Assembly: GCF_028561275.1 (NCBI RefSeq)
Contig: NZ_JAQQTF010000004.1
Location: 1 to 64,000, forward strand
Reading direction: 5' to 3'
DNA from: Aureisphaera galaxeae
GTDB taxonomy: Bacteria; Bacteroidota; Bacteroidia; Flavobacteriales; Flavobacteriaceae
DNA: 64,000 nucleotides
Both the position numbers and the translations under genes were made by a program. Numbering within the stretch: position 1 is the stretch's first letter; every line of letters begins with the position of its first letter. The notes beneath the pieces were generated by a model, which was given only the letters and a program-made list of their open reading frames with translations, did not search any database and was not told the origin of the DNA. Of the stretch, positions 31,368 through 42,218 are shown one piece after another.

Positions 31368-33848
31368 TTAAAGTCGCACAACGTTACTATTCACAAAGAA
31401 TAGACTATTGGCGAAGAATAGTTTTCCGTTTTCCCAAAAACTTCTGAAGAGCACATCATCTACCATATAGATAACGCTTCCTCTTCCCATTCTGGCTTCC
31501 CCAAATACCAAGGAGTTTTTCAAGTTGGCTTTGGCATCGTCACCCGAGAATCCAGAAACACTTACGGCGTCATTTTCAATATACCCAACATTGTATCCGT
31601 TTTCAAGGAATTGATACGACGTACTGCCCAATTTAAGACTGTAGTATTCTTTGCCATAACCAAAGGCCATGGGGTGGGAATCGTCGATTTTTACTTTATA
31701 GATACTTCCGGTAATGAAGTTCTTTACACTTTCTCTTTCCCGTTGATCGTAAGGAATAAGATTTCCTGTATCCTCTTCCTCTTCGTCGCCATTTTCGTTT
31801 CTGTTTAGATCGAAACCTTCTCTTCCGTTGAAGGAATTAACCGCTCCTCCTATGGCAATTACCTTTCCTCCTGCACGGATCCATGCCTGTAAATCTTCCA
31901 CAGCGCTATCATTCAGTATTCTTCCGTACCAACCACCCGGCATGACCAGCACATCAAAATTTTGAAGGGCACTCATGCTAAAATCATTTGTGTCTATGGA
32001 AGTAACAGGATACTGTAATTGAGTTTCAAAATAGTGCCAAATGGCTCCATAGCTCAAGGAAGAAGTTCCCCTTCCTTTCAACAGAGCAACACGATTTTTG
32101 GGAACCAATTTAATATCAGGCGATCCAAAATCGGTACGGTTGTCACTAAAACTAGTGGAAGAAGCGTACAATGTTCGGCCATGCTTATTGGCCAAATCGT
32201 TTACCTGCTTTTCCCAATCCCTATTTTTCTTGTTGTCACTTTTTGTAATGATAAGGCTTCCCTTATTAAATGCCTGTCCGTTAAAGCTCAGGTCTTTTTC
32301 AGAAAAGCGCACTTTAATACCATTTTTCAGCAAATCAGATAGAAAAGTAGCATCTGCATTGCTGTTCCATGAGGCAATATAACCTGCTGTCCCCGGCTTA
32401 CTTACATTAGAAGCAACCGATGGTGCCGCATTCGTGGCCGCAACCACTGTGGTGGAAGCTATACAATCTAATCCATAGGCGTAAGGAACACTCCAAGCGG
32501 TAATGTCATAGGTAAGTGGATCGCTCAATTTGGCATCCTGTTCAAAAAGCACCTTCACCATTTTCCCTTTGGGTTGTTGGGTGCTCACTACAAGAGCCCC
32601 TTTACTATCCATGGAAGAGGTGGAGTTGGATGAAAAACTATAACCATTCACCCTTCCACCATTGGAAAATCCGTATTCAATCTCGTGCTTGTCCAATAAT
32701 TGGGTAAGGGCTTTAATTTTGTCTGGATGTCCTTTCAACACATAGCTTTTGTATTGTAGGTTTCCATTTTGAAAGAATTTCTTGAATTCGGTATTTAGCT
32801 TTTCGGCATTTTGAGAAGAAATCTCAACCGTAGACAATCCGGTGGTGTTGTGATGTGCTACACGATCTACTAGGGTAAGTTCGTAACCTTCGTCTGTATT
32901 GATACCCAATCCGGCACGTCCATGTCCTGCTTGCTCATAGGTCATTCCAATGGCTCCCATAAAGGTAGGGTAGGTATCTCCGTAGCTAGGATATAATAGG
33001 TCGAAACGCTCTCGGGTAAAGAATAACCAACCTTCTTTATCGAAATAACGGGCGTGGTTCTTTCCAATTTCGGTCTGGAAGTCACGTTGCCAAGGGGTAA
33101 TGATTTCATGGAAAGGCTCGGCGGCAGGTGCAAAATAATAAGGTTCGTTAATTCCCTGTTCATGAAAATCCACATGCACATGAGGCATCCATTGGTTATA
33201 TACGGAAAGACGTTGCTCGCTTTCCACCTGTGTCGCCCAAGCCCAGTCTCTGTTAAGATCAAATAAATAGTGATTAGGACGTCCACCCGGCCATGGCTCG
33301 TTGTGCTCCGCAGCTATTTGAGTAGCGTCATAGGGAGTGGCCTTTACTTGATTGTACCAATTGGCGTAACGATCCCTTCCATCAGGATTTACACAAGGAT
33401 CTATAATCACAATGGTATTGTCCAACCAAGCCGTTTTCTGTGTAATAAGTTCGTATAGGGTGACCATAGCTGCCTCGGTAGAAGAGGCTTCATTACCATG
33501 TACATTATAACTAAGCCAGACAATCGCTTTATTTGGACTTGCTGTGCCAGAACCTGATCCCAAACCAATGTTCTGTAGGTTATCCATACGGAGGGATTCT
33601 AGGTTTGCATGGTTCTGCGTGCTAGTAACAATAGCATAGGTAAGTGGTCTTCGCTCATTTGTTTTACCGTAATTATTGTAGGTGACCATCGCACTGTTTT
33701 CAGCCACATGCTCAAAGTAATCCACCACGTCGGCATGCCTCGAAAATTGAGTGCCAATCTCGTATCCTAAGAATTCGGCAGGCGTTTTAAGTTGTGCGAA
33801 AATTTGACAGGTTGTTAGCAGCAGTAATGCAAGTATAATCCTTTTCAT
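31368..33848 (-). CDS. M14-family zinc carboxypeptidase, secreted
   Basis: 826 residues with signal peptide (LLTTCQIFAQ, residue 19). Zinc ligands H117 and E120 in NVHGNE, third ligand region HVDFHE (~225-230), arginine in FDLNRDWAW, and a likely catalytic Glu in MTYEQAGHGRAG. Residues ~580-690 resemble a class I glutamine-amidotransferase-like flavodoxin fold (FDVLVMPGGWYGRIL, GGKVIAIGG). The gene is convergent with the glucanase gene, 10 bp apart, and monocistronic. It probably degrades peptides in the periplasm or outside. Confidence 0.88.
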   Translation of the reverse strand: MKRIILALLLLTTCQIFAQLKTPAEFLGYEIGTQFSRHADVVDYFEHVAENSAMVTYNNYGKTNERRPLTYAIVTSTQNHANLESLRMDNLQNIGLGSGSGTASPNKAIVWLSYNVHGNEASSTEAAMVTLYELITQKTAWLDNTIVIIDPCVNPDGRDRYANWYNQVKATPYDATQIAAEHNEPWPGGRPNHYLFDLNRDWAWATQVESEQRLSVYNQWMPHVHVDFHEQGINEPYYFAPAAEPFHEIITPWQRDFQTEIGKNHARYFDKEGWLFFTRERFDLLYPSYGDTYPTFMGAIGMTYEQAGHGRAGLGINTDEGYELTLVDRVAHHNTTGLSTVEISSQNAEKLNTEFKKFFQNGNLQYKSYVLKGHPDKIKALTQLLDKHEIEYGFSNGGRVNGYSFSSNSTSSMDSKGALVVSTQQPKGKMVKVLFEQDAKLSDPLTYDITAWSVPYAYGLDCIASTTVVAATNAAPSVASNVSKPGTAGYIASWNSNADATFLSDLLKNGIKVRFSEKDLSFNGQAFNKGSLIITKSDNKKNRDWEKQVNDLANKHGRTLYASSTSFSDNRTDFGSPDIKLVPKNRVALLKGRGTSSLSYGAIWHYFETQLQYPVTSIDTNDFSMSALQNFDVLVMPGGWYGRILNDSAVEDLQAWIRAGGKVIAIGGAVNSFNGREGFDLNRNENGDEEEEDTGNLIPYDQRERESVKNFITGSIYKVKIDDSHPMAFGYGKEYYSLKLGSTSYQFLENGYNVGYIENDAVSVSGFSGDDAKANLKNSLVFGEARMGRGSVIYMVDDVLFRSFWENGKLFFANSLFFVNSNVVRL

Positions 33849-33983
33849 AGTCGTTAAAATAAGAGGGCTAAAGGTAACAGAAATTACAGAATAGCAAATT
33901 GTAAATTTTTGCCAAATTCCGAAATTCTCAAATCATTATTCTGAATTATGAGTTATTTTTGAGATTATTTCCGACAAAGCTCT

Positions 33984-35579
33984 ATGCCAAAACAACTGCT
34001 ACCGTACCGGGACACCGGATACTTTTCCAAATTAATGTGCGATTATCTTGCGAAGGAGGAGACCACGATTCCTTTTTATAATCGATTTCCGTCATTGGAA
34101 AGCTTTGAAGAACAGCTAGAAGAAAAACGCGCGTCTTTTTCGCAAGAGTCGAGAGCTACTTTGGTAGCGCAGCTTAAAAAGCAGTATGGAAGCTTGGCAG
34201 TTTCTGAAAGTACCGAAGCCAATATCGAAGCGTTTGGCAATGATAACACGTTTACCATTACAACGGGGCATCAGCTAAACTTATTTACGGGACCCCTGTA
34301 CTTTTTGTACAAGATCGTTTCTGCGATCAACCTTTCGGAACAACTTAAGGAAGCCCATCCTAAGGATCATTTTGTTCCCGTGTATTGGATGGCTACCGAG
34401 GATCATGATTTTGATGAGATCAACTACTTCAATCTTAATGGAAAGAAGGTTGCTTGGGAACGCGAGAGTGGAGGTGCTGTAGGTGAGCTTTCTACAGAAG
34501 GATTGGAAGACGTTCGCGAGGTGTTGCAAAATGCCTTGGGAAGCAGTAAAAATGCAAAGGAGTTGGTCACCCTTTTTACCGAAGGGTATGAAAAACACTC
34601 CAACTTGGCCGATGCTACCCGATATATTGCCAACGAACTTTTTAAGGAGTACGGATTGGTCATCATCGATGGAAATGATCCTGAATTAAAAAAGGCGTTC
34701 ATTCCTTATGCCGAAAAGGAACTTTTTGAAAATCGGTCCTATAAAAAAGTAACGGAAACCACTTCACGCTTGGTTACCGCTGGATATAAAGAACAAGTGC
34801 ATCCTAGGGAGATCAACCTCTTTTACATAAAGCAAGGCATACGGGAGCGAATTGTAGCGCAAGAAGGACAATTTTATGTAAATGATACGGATATCTCCTT
34901 CACTAGTGATGGCATTAACGAAGAACTGAAAAACCATCCGGAACGCTTTTCACCCAATGCTTTATTGCGTCCCTTATTTCAGGAGGCGATTTTACCCAAC
35001 CTCTGTTATATTGGTGGGGGTGGAGAAATGGCCTATTGGTTTCAGTTGAAGGATTATTTTGAATCGGTAGAAGTTCCTTTCCCTATACTATTACTTCGTA
35101 ATTCGGTGGTATTGGTGCCGCAACGACTTTCTGATAAATTAATGAAACTGGAAGTGGACATTTCGAGGCTCTTTCAGAAACAGGAGAAATTAAAGACCGA
35201 GTATGCCCATCAGCTTTCCGAAATCAAGATCGATTTTTCCGAACAACGCGATCACCTTCAAAAGCAATTCGAAAATCTATACACCTTGGCCGAGCAAACG
35301 GACGCCTCCTTCTTAGGAGCGGTAGGAGCGCAGGAAAAGAAACAGCTGAAGGGGCTGGATCGATTGGAAAAAAGATTGCTAAAAGCCCAAAAAAGAAAAC
35401 TGGCGGATCGGCTGGAACGATTAACCATGATTCAAGACCAATTGTTCCCCAAACAAAGCCTGCAGGAACGTACCATGAATTTTTCTGAATTCTATTTGGA
35501 ATATGGTTATGGCCTCATTTCCGAACTGAAAAAGGAGCTGGATCCCTTGGCTCATGAGTTCACGATATTGTATTTGTAA
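33984..35579 (+). CDS. bshC: Bacillithiol biosynthesis cysteine-adding enzyme BshC
   Basis: 531 residues, the usual family length. Diagnostic stretch: TTGHQLNLFTGPLYFLYKI, HFVPVYWMATEDHDFDEI, and ILPNLCYIGGGGEMAYWFQLK; the C-terminal third has a long coiled coil (~395-480). BshC adds cysteine to glucosaminyl-malate in the last step of bacillithiol synthesis. It lies 45 bp upstream of guaA in the same orientation, a common flavobacterial arrangement. Cytoplasmic. Confidence 0.95.
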   Translation: MPKQLLPYRDTGYFSKLMCDYLAKEETTIPFYNRFPSLESFEEQLEEKRASFSQESRATLVAQLKKQYGSLAVSESTEANIEAFGNDNTFTITTGHQLNLFTGPLYFLYKIVSAINLSEQLKEAHPKDHFVPVYWMATEDHDFDEINYFNLNGKKVAWERESGGAVGELSTEGLEDVREVLQNALGSSKNAKELVTLFTEGYEKHSNLADATRYIANELFKEYGLVIIDGNDPELKKAFIPYAEKELFENRSYKKVTETTSRLVTAGYKEQVHPREINLFYIKQGIRERIVAQEGQFYVNDTDISFTSDGINEELKNHPERFSPNALLRPLFQEAILPNLCYIGGGGEMAYWFQLKDYFESVEVPFPILLLRNSVVLVPQRLSDKLMKLEVDISRLFQKQEKLKTEYAHQLSEIKIDFSEQRDHLQKQFENLYTLAEQTDASFLGAVGAQEKKQLKGLDRLEKRLLKAQKRKLADRLERLTMIQDQLFPKQSLQERTMNFSEFYLEYGYGLISELKKELDPLAHEFTILYL

Positions 35580-35619
35580 ACATTTCGAAAATTTAGTGCA
35601 TCAAATTTAAAATTTGGAT

Positions 35620-35627
35620 TATTTTTG
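35620..35627 (+). promoter_or_regulatory. Candidate -7 box for guaA
   Basis: TATTTTTG fits the Bacteroidota -7 consensus TAnnTTTG. No good TTTG -33 partner is visible. If used, the transcript would start at or very near the ATG at 35631, i.e. nearly leaderless. Confidence 0.35.
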
Positions 35628-35630
35628 CGA

Positions 35631-37160
35631 ATGCAAAACAACGTCCTTATTCTCGATTTTGGATCACAGTACACCCAGTTAATCGCAAGGCGTGTAAGAG
35701 AGTTAAACATCTACTGTGAAATCCATCCCTATCACAAAGTTCCAGAAAATTTAGATCCTTTTAAAGCCGTGATTTTATCGGGTAGTCCGTTCTCGGTGCG
35801 CGCCGAGGATGCACCGCATCCCGACCTTTCACGAATAAAAGGACACAAACCCCTACTTGGGGTTTGTTACGGCGCGCAGTACCTCGCGCATTTTCATGGA
35901 GGTGAAGTAAAACCTTCGGATATCCGGGAGTACGGACGTGCGAACCTAACCACCATTTTGGATAACGACGGATTGTTTGCAGGTATCCCAGAAGATACCC
36001 AGGTTTGGATGAGCCATAGCGATACCATAGCCGAATTGCCGGAAGGAGCTGTTCGTTTGGCCAGTACCAACGATGTGGCCAATGCTGCTTATAGAGTAGA
36101 AGGCGAAGAGACCTATGCCATTCAATTTCACCCAGAAGTATACCACACCACGCATGGGAGGCAACTGCTGGAGAATTTCTTGGTAGAAATTGCCAAAATT
36201 GAACCTTCTTGGACCCCAGCTGCCTTTGCGGAAAGCACGGTTCAAGAACTCAAGGACAAAATTGGCGACGGGAAGGTAGTTTTAGGGCTTAGTGGAGGAG
36301 TAGATTCTACTGTAGCTGCGGTATTGTTGAATAGGGCGATTGGCGAAAACTTGTATTGCATTTTCGTAAATAATGGATTGCTGAGAAAGAATGAATTCCA
36401 AAGTGTTTTGGAACAATACAAAGGAATGGGGCTTAATGTAAAGGGAGTCGATGCTTCGGCACGCTTCTTGAAAGCCTTGGAAGGAGAAAGCGATCCAGAG
36501 GCCAAAAGAAAGGCCATTGGTCGTGTGTTCATTGAAGTATTCGACGACGAAGCCCATTTGGTTGAAAATGTAGATTGGTTGGGTCAAGGAACGATTTATC
36601 CGGATGTGATTGAAAGTGTTTCCGTAAATGGACCTTCGGTAACCATAAAATCGCATCATAATGTGGGAGGATTGCCCGACTTTATGAAGTTGAAGGTAGT
36701 GGAGCCTTTGCGTATGTTGTTCAAGGATGAGGTGCGCCGCGTGGGAGCTCAATTGGGAATTGATAAAGAACTTTTGGGAAGACATCCATTTCCAGGACCG
36801 GGATTGGCCATCCGTATCCTTGGGGATATCACCGAAGAAAAAGTTCGTATATTACAAGAGGTAGATGCCATCTTTATCGACGGACTCAAAAAATGGGATC
36901 TTTACAATAAAGTGTGGCAAGCCGGAGCCATCTTATTGCCCATACAAAGTGTAGGGGTCATGGGAGATGAGCGAACATACGAAAGGGTAGTAGCCCTTAG
37001 AGCTGTAGAAAGTACAGACGGAATGACGGCAGATTGGGTAAATCTGCCCTATGAGTTTTTACAAGAAACGTCCAATCATATAATAAATAGGGTTAAGGGC
37101 GTTAATAGAGTGGTGTATGACATTAGTTCAAAGCCACCAGCCACCATAGAGTGGGAATAA
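35631..37160 (+). CDS. guaA: GMP synthase (glutamine-hydrolysing)
   Basis: 509 residues from ATG 35631; a TTG two codons upstream is less likely. N-terminal GATase class I domain: [17 protein letters not shown], catalytic Cys in [10 protein letters not shown] (residue 79) and His/Glu in [11 protein letters not shown]-pyrophosphatase domain with the P-loop [13 protein letters not shown], then the C-terminal dimerisation domain ending PPATIEWE. It converts XMP to GMP with glutamine and ATP. Confidence 0.97.
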   Translation: MQNNVLILDFGSQYTQLIARRVRELNIYCEIHPYHKVPENLDPFKAVILSGSPFSVRAEDAPHPDLSRIKGHKPLLGVCYGAQYLAHFHGGEVKPSDIREYGRANLTTILDNDGLFAGIPEDTQVWMSHSDTIAELPEGAVRLASTNDVANAAYRVEGEETYAIQFHPEVYHTTHGRQLLENFLVEIAKIEPSWTPAAFAESTVQELKDKIGDGKVVLGLSGGVDSTVAAVLLNRAIGENLYCIFVNNGLLRKNEFQSVLEQYKGMGLNVKGVDASARFLKALEGESDPEAKRKAIGRVFIEVFDDEAHLVENVDWLGQGTIYPDVIESVSVNGPSVTIKSHHNVGGLPDFMKLKVVEPLRMLFKDEVRRVGAQLGIDKELLGRHPFPGPGLAIRILGDITEEKVRILQEVDAIFIDGLKKWDLYNKVWQAGAILLPIQSVGVMGDERTYERVVALRAVESTDGMTADWVNLPYEFLQETSNHIINRVKGVNRVVYDISSKPPATIEWE

Positions 37161-37205
37161 TTAAATATTGAAAATAGCAGTCATGGCAGGCTGTAGCCCC
37201 AACAT

Positions 37206-39152
37206 ATGAACCTAGAAACTATTTGGAAAGTGAAATATATCGTAATCGCCATTTCATTCCTCTTGGTATCGTGTGCAGGATATGCGGAAATACCCCAACA
37301 GGAAAAATACCGCAGTCATCAAGTACAGCAGGGGGAAACGGTAAACAGTATCGCTGAGAAATACAATATCTCCGCAGCGGCCATCTACCAGTTAAACCCA
37401 GACGCCAAGAATGGCATTGGCCCACGCAACATTCTTATCATCCCCCTTTCGGAAGTTAAGGAAGACCCTGTAGTTGCCTCCTTCAAGAAGCACAAAGTAC
37501 GTCGTAAAGAAACGTTGTTCAGCATAGCGATGAAATACAACGTCACCGTAGACGATATCAAGAAATACAACAAACACCTATATGCTTCCTCGTTGAAGAA
37601 AGGTGAAAGAATTCATATCCCTGTTTATCCTAAGGAAAATACAACCATAGTAGAAACCACTGAAAGTTCTTCTAATAATTCAGGCAATACAGATCTGGCT
37701 GTCCACGTAGTGGCACCAAAGGAAACCAAGTATGGAATTGCAAGAAAATATGGAATCTCTATTCCAGAACTCGAAGCTTTGAATCCCAATATGCCTGGAA
37801 ACTTGCCGATTGGAACCGAACTCTTTGTGCCAAAAGAAACGGTCATTGAAACGGCCACTATTGAAGAGGGTGTATTCGACTTTTATGAAGTTCAACCCAA
37901 AGAAGGTTTTTACCGTCTAAAAGTGAAATTGGGATTAACACAGGAAGAGATCGTTGCGTTAAATCCATACGCCAAAGACGGTCTTAAAGAAGGAATGATC
38001 CTGAAAATTCCAAAAGAAATTTCAGAATCCTTGGGAGTAGAAGATGCCAGTAAGGTTAATCTTGAAGATCGCATTGCCAATATGGATAAAAAGCGACTTA
38101 CGGTCATGCTTCCTTTCCAATTGCGAAAAGCCGATTCGGACTCCGTTAAGTTGCAGGAAGAGGTGATGAAGAACAACAGGCTGTTACGGATTTCCCTTGA
38201 CTTTTATAGCGGGGTGTTAATGGCGGCCGAGTTTGCCAAGGACAAAGGGATTTCTACCTATATTGATGTAATCGATACCGAAGGAAGCGAGCAAATGGTG
38301 TCTTCGAAAATTGAAGATAGAAACTGGGAAGATATGGATGCCGTGATTGGCCCTCTATTGAGCAAGAATGTCGAGAAAGCGGCCACCATGCTTAGAAACA
38401 GGAATATTCCCGTTTTTTCACCTTTGAGCAACCGAAATATAAGGCTTACTTCCAATCTATTCCAGACCTTGCCCAATGATGATTTATTGGAGCAAAAGAT
38501 GATCAAATACCTCAAGGATAATCTAGGGGAACGGAATATCATTGTCATAAGTGACAAGGGAAGGGCCAAACAGAAACAGGCATTGTTAGCTGCATTCCCA
38601 AATGCCGTTACACTATCGCCTAGGGAAGAGGGCTTTTTATATGTGGTCGATATCGATAAGGTGATAGATAGAACCCGTGAAAACTGGGTAGTTCTAGAAT
38701 CCAAGGACCCAGTGATTGTGAGTAATGTAGTTGGACTTTTGAACGGAATGCCTTCGGACACCCACAAAATTCGGCTGTTTACGACCGATAAAAATGATAG
38801 CTACGATTACCATGATATTTCGAATATGCATTTGGCAAATCTGGGCTTCACCTTTCCGTCGGTGAGTAAGAGCTATGACTATTCCGATAAGGATGCTTTC
38901 GTAGTGAGTTATAAGAACAAATACGGTGTGTTGCCCAATAGATTTGCGGTACGAGGATTCGATCTTACCTACGATATTCTATTACGTCTAGCTGCCGAAG
39001 GAAATGTATACGATGCTAGCGAAGAGGATATAGAAACGGAATACGTGGAGAACAAGTTCCGCTATTCTAAGAAAATGTTCTCAGGGTACAACAACCAAGG
39101 ATTCTACATTTTAAAGTATACCGAAGACCTTCAATTCGAAGAAGTAAAATAA
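37206..39152 (+). CDS. LysM-domain lipoprotein with periplasmic-binding-like domain
   Basis: 648 residues. Lipoprotein signal with the lipobox LVSC (Cys23). Four LysM domains follow: HQVQQGETVNSIAEKYNIS (~33-78), HKVRRKETLFSIAMKYNVT (~95-140), VVAPKETKYGIARKYGIS (~168-212) and a diverged one (~225-270). Residues ~290-648 resemble a type 1 periplasmic-binding/receptor-ligand fold (VIGPLLSKNVEKAATML, IPVFSPLSNR, VVSYKNKYGVLPNRFAVRG). It likely anchors to peptidoglycan. The OsmC gene start overlaps its stop (TAATG), so they are translationally coupled. Confidence 0.85.
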   Translation: MNLETIWKVKYIVIAISFLLVSCAGYAEIPQQEKYRSHQVQQGETVNSIAEKYNISAAAIYQLNPDAKNGIGPRNILIIPLSEVKEDPVVASFKKHKVRRKETLFSIAMKYNVTVDDIKKYNKHLYASSLKKGERIHIPVYPKENTTIVETTESSSNNSGNTDLAVHVVAPKETKYGIARKYGISIPELEALNPNMPGNLPIGTELFVPKETVIETATIEEGVFDFYEVQPKEGFYRLKVKLGLTQEEIVALNPYAKDGLKEGMILKIPKEISESLGVEDASKVNLEDRIANMDKKRLTVMLPFQLRKADSDSVKLQEEVMKNNRLLRISLDFYSGVLMAAEFAKDKGISTYIDVIDTEGSEQMVSSKIEDRNWEDMDAVIGPLLSKNVEKAATMLRNRNIPVFSPLSNRNIRLTSNLFQTLPNDDLLEQKMIKYLKDNLGERNIIVISDKGRAKQKQALLAAFPNAVTLSPREEGFLYVVDIDKVIDRTRENWVVLESKDPVIVSNVVGLLNGMPSDTHKIRLFTTDKNDSYDYHDISNMHLANLGFTFPSVSKSYDYSDKDAFVVSYKNKYGVLPNRFAVRGFDLTYDILLRLAAEGNVYDASEEDIETEYVENKFRYSKKMFSGYNNQGFYILKYTEDLQFEEVK

Positions 39153-39559
39153 TGAGTACATCCAAAGTAACCTATTTGGGCAATCTTCGTACCGAGTGCG
39201 AACACCTAAAATCGGGCAATACCTACATTACCGATGCTCCTACAGACAATAATGGAAAAGGAGAAGCATTTTCACCTACCGACACAGTGGCAACAGGTTT
39301 GGCCAATTGCATGTTGACGGTTATGGGTATCAAGGCAAGGGATTTGGAAGTGGTATTAGATGGTAGCACTGCAGAGGTTACCAAAACAATGGCGGCCAAT
39401 CCACGGAGGATATCGAAAATTGAGGTGCAACTCCATTTACCGGGAGGTGTTTCGGAGAAGCATCAAAAAATATTGGAGAATACGGCAAATACCTGTCCAG
39501 TACATCATAGCTTACATCCAGATATTGAGAAAGTTATTACCTTTCACTGGGGAAGTTAA
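39152..39559 (+). CDS. OsmC-family peroxiredoxin-like protein
   Basis: 135 residues. The two redox cysteines of the family are visible: C53 in LANCMLTVMG and C115 in TCPVHHS, with SPTDTVATGL before the first. OsmC/Ohr proteins reduce organic hydroperoxides using thiols. Its start overlaps the stop of the LysM lipoprotein gene by one base. Whether it is an OsmC or a YhfA-type paralogue cannot be told. Confidence 0.9.
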   Translation: MSTSKVTYLGNLRTECEHLKSGNTYITDAPTDNNGKGEAFSPTDTVATGLANCMLTVMGIKARDLEVVLDGSTAEVTKTMAANPRRISKIEVQLHLPGGVSEKHQKILENTANTCPVHHSLHPDIEKVITFHWGS

Positions 39560-39608
39560 AATGTATTGTTCCATTCAATAAATTTCGAGTTCCCGCGTTT
39601 CTTTTTGT

Positions 39609-40145
39609 ATGAAACTAATTACCGCAGCACTACTATTTTTACTAGTTTCCGTAAGCCCTCCTGTAGAGGAGGAGAAGATCCCTTGGAAAGAAGACCGAAA
39701 ACTTACTTGGGCAGATTTTAAGGGAACTCCCAGCGGATCCGAAGAATTTGTAGCAAGTACTAATTCGGGAGTAACGTATTCGTTTTCCTATAGTGAACGA
39801 AATGGAGTGCCCAAAGTAGAATATAAAATCCTAAGCAATTTCTACCCCAACCTTTCTTGGTACCGTCCAGCCAAAGTATCCGATTATATTCTAGGCCATG
39901 AGCAGTTGCATTTCGATATTTCCGAACTGCATGCCCGTAAGTTGAAAAAGGCATTGAGTGAGTTGCCACACAATCGTGAATTTGGTGACAAGTCCAAAGT
40001 GATTTACGAACAAATGGAAGCTGAACGTCGTGCCATGCAAAATCAGTATGATTCAGACAGCGATCATTCGAACATTGAAACCGAAGAGTTCCGCTGGCGA
40101 AAGTATGTGGCAGAGCAATTGGATGTCTACGACGATTGGAAATAG
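39609..40145 (+). CDS. DUF922-type putative zinc peptidase
   Basis: 178 residues with a weak N-terminal signal (ITAALLFLLVSVSP). LTWADFKGTP is typical of the DUF922 family, and ILGHEQLHFDI gives an HExxH zinc motif (H97-E98-x-x-H101). The C-terminal third is charged and helical. Function is not established; a secreted metallopeptidase is plausible. Confidence 0.78.
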   Translation: MKLITAALLFLLVSVSPPVEEEKIPWKEDRKLTWADFKGTPSGSEEFVASTNSGVTYSFSYSERNGVPKVEYKILSNFYPNLSWYRPAKVSDYILGHEQLHFDISELHARKLKKALSELPHNREFGDKSKVIYEQMEAERRAMQNQYDSDSDHSNIETEEFRWRKYVAEQLDVYDDWK

Positions 40146-40360
40146 TGAACAAAGAACACCTTATAGAACTCGCCAACTACAAAATGCCATTTGGTAAATA
40201 CAAGGACGAATACCTTGTGAACATCCCCGAATATTATTATGCTTGGTTTCGGCAAAAAGGATTTCCGCAGGGGAAATTGGGCCGATTAATGCAGGAAATG
40301 CACGAAATTAAAATGAATGGGCTTGAGGAACTGGTTCGTCCATTGATCGTTAGAAAGTAA
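40145..40360 (+). CDS. DUF3820-family small protein
   Basis: 71 residues from GTG 40145, which shares one base with the previous gene's stop (TAGTG). A TTG at 40136 would add three codons. Family signature: MPFGKYKDEYLVNIPEYY and WFRQKGFPQGKLG. Small soluble protein, unknown function; sometimes found near exonuclease-like genes. Confidence 0.78.
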   Translation: MNKEHLIELANYKMPFGKYKDEYLVNIPEYYYAWFRQKGFPQGKLGRLMQEMHEIKMNGLEELVRPLIVRK

Positions 40361-40420
40361 GTGTGCTTTCAACTTTACACTTCACTATTTTATTTCCATT
40401 TTCTCCCTAACCTTCGCTAA

Positions 40421-42103
<1,683 letters not shown>

Positions 42104-42195
42104 TTTGGGCTAGGTTGTTGCTAAGAAACCGTAGTGTTACGTTTTGTGAGAAGAAGCGTCTCATTACAACATTTTGAAATAACTAAACACCACTC

Positions 42196-42210
42196 CCGAA
42201 GAAACTTCGG
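42196..42210 (+). other. Short hairpin before yidC
   Basis: Inverted repeat CCGAAG-AAA-CTTCGG ends 8 bp before the yidC ATG. In RNA it would form a tight stem near the ribosome landing site. Possible translational effect; weak evidence. Confidence 0.3.
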
Positions 42211-42218
42211 AAACGTAT

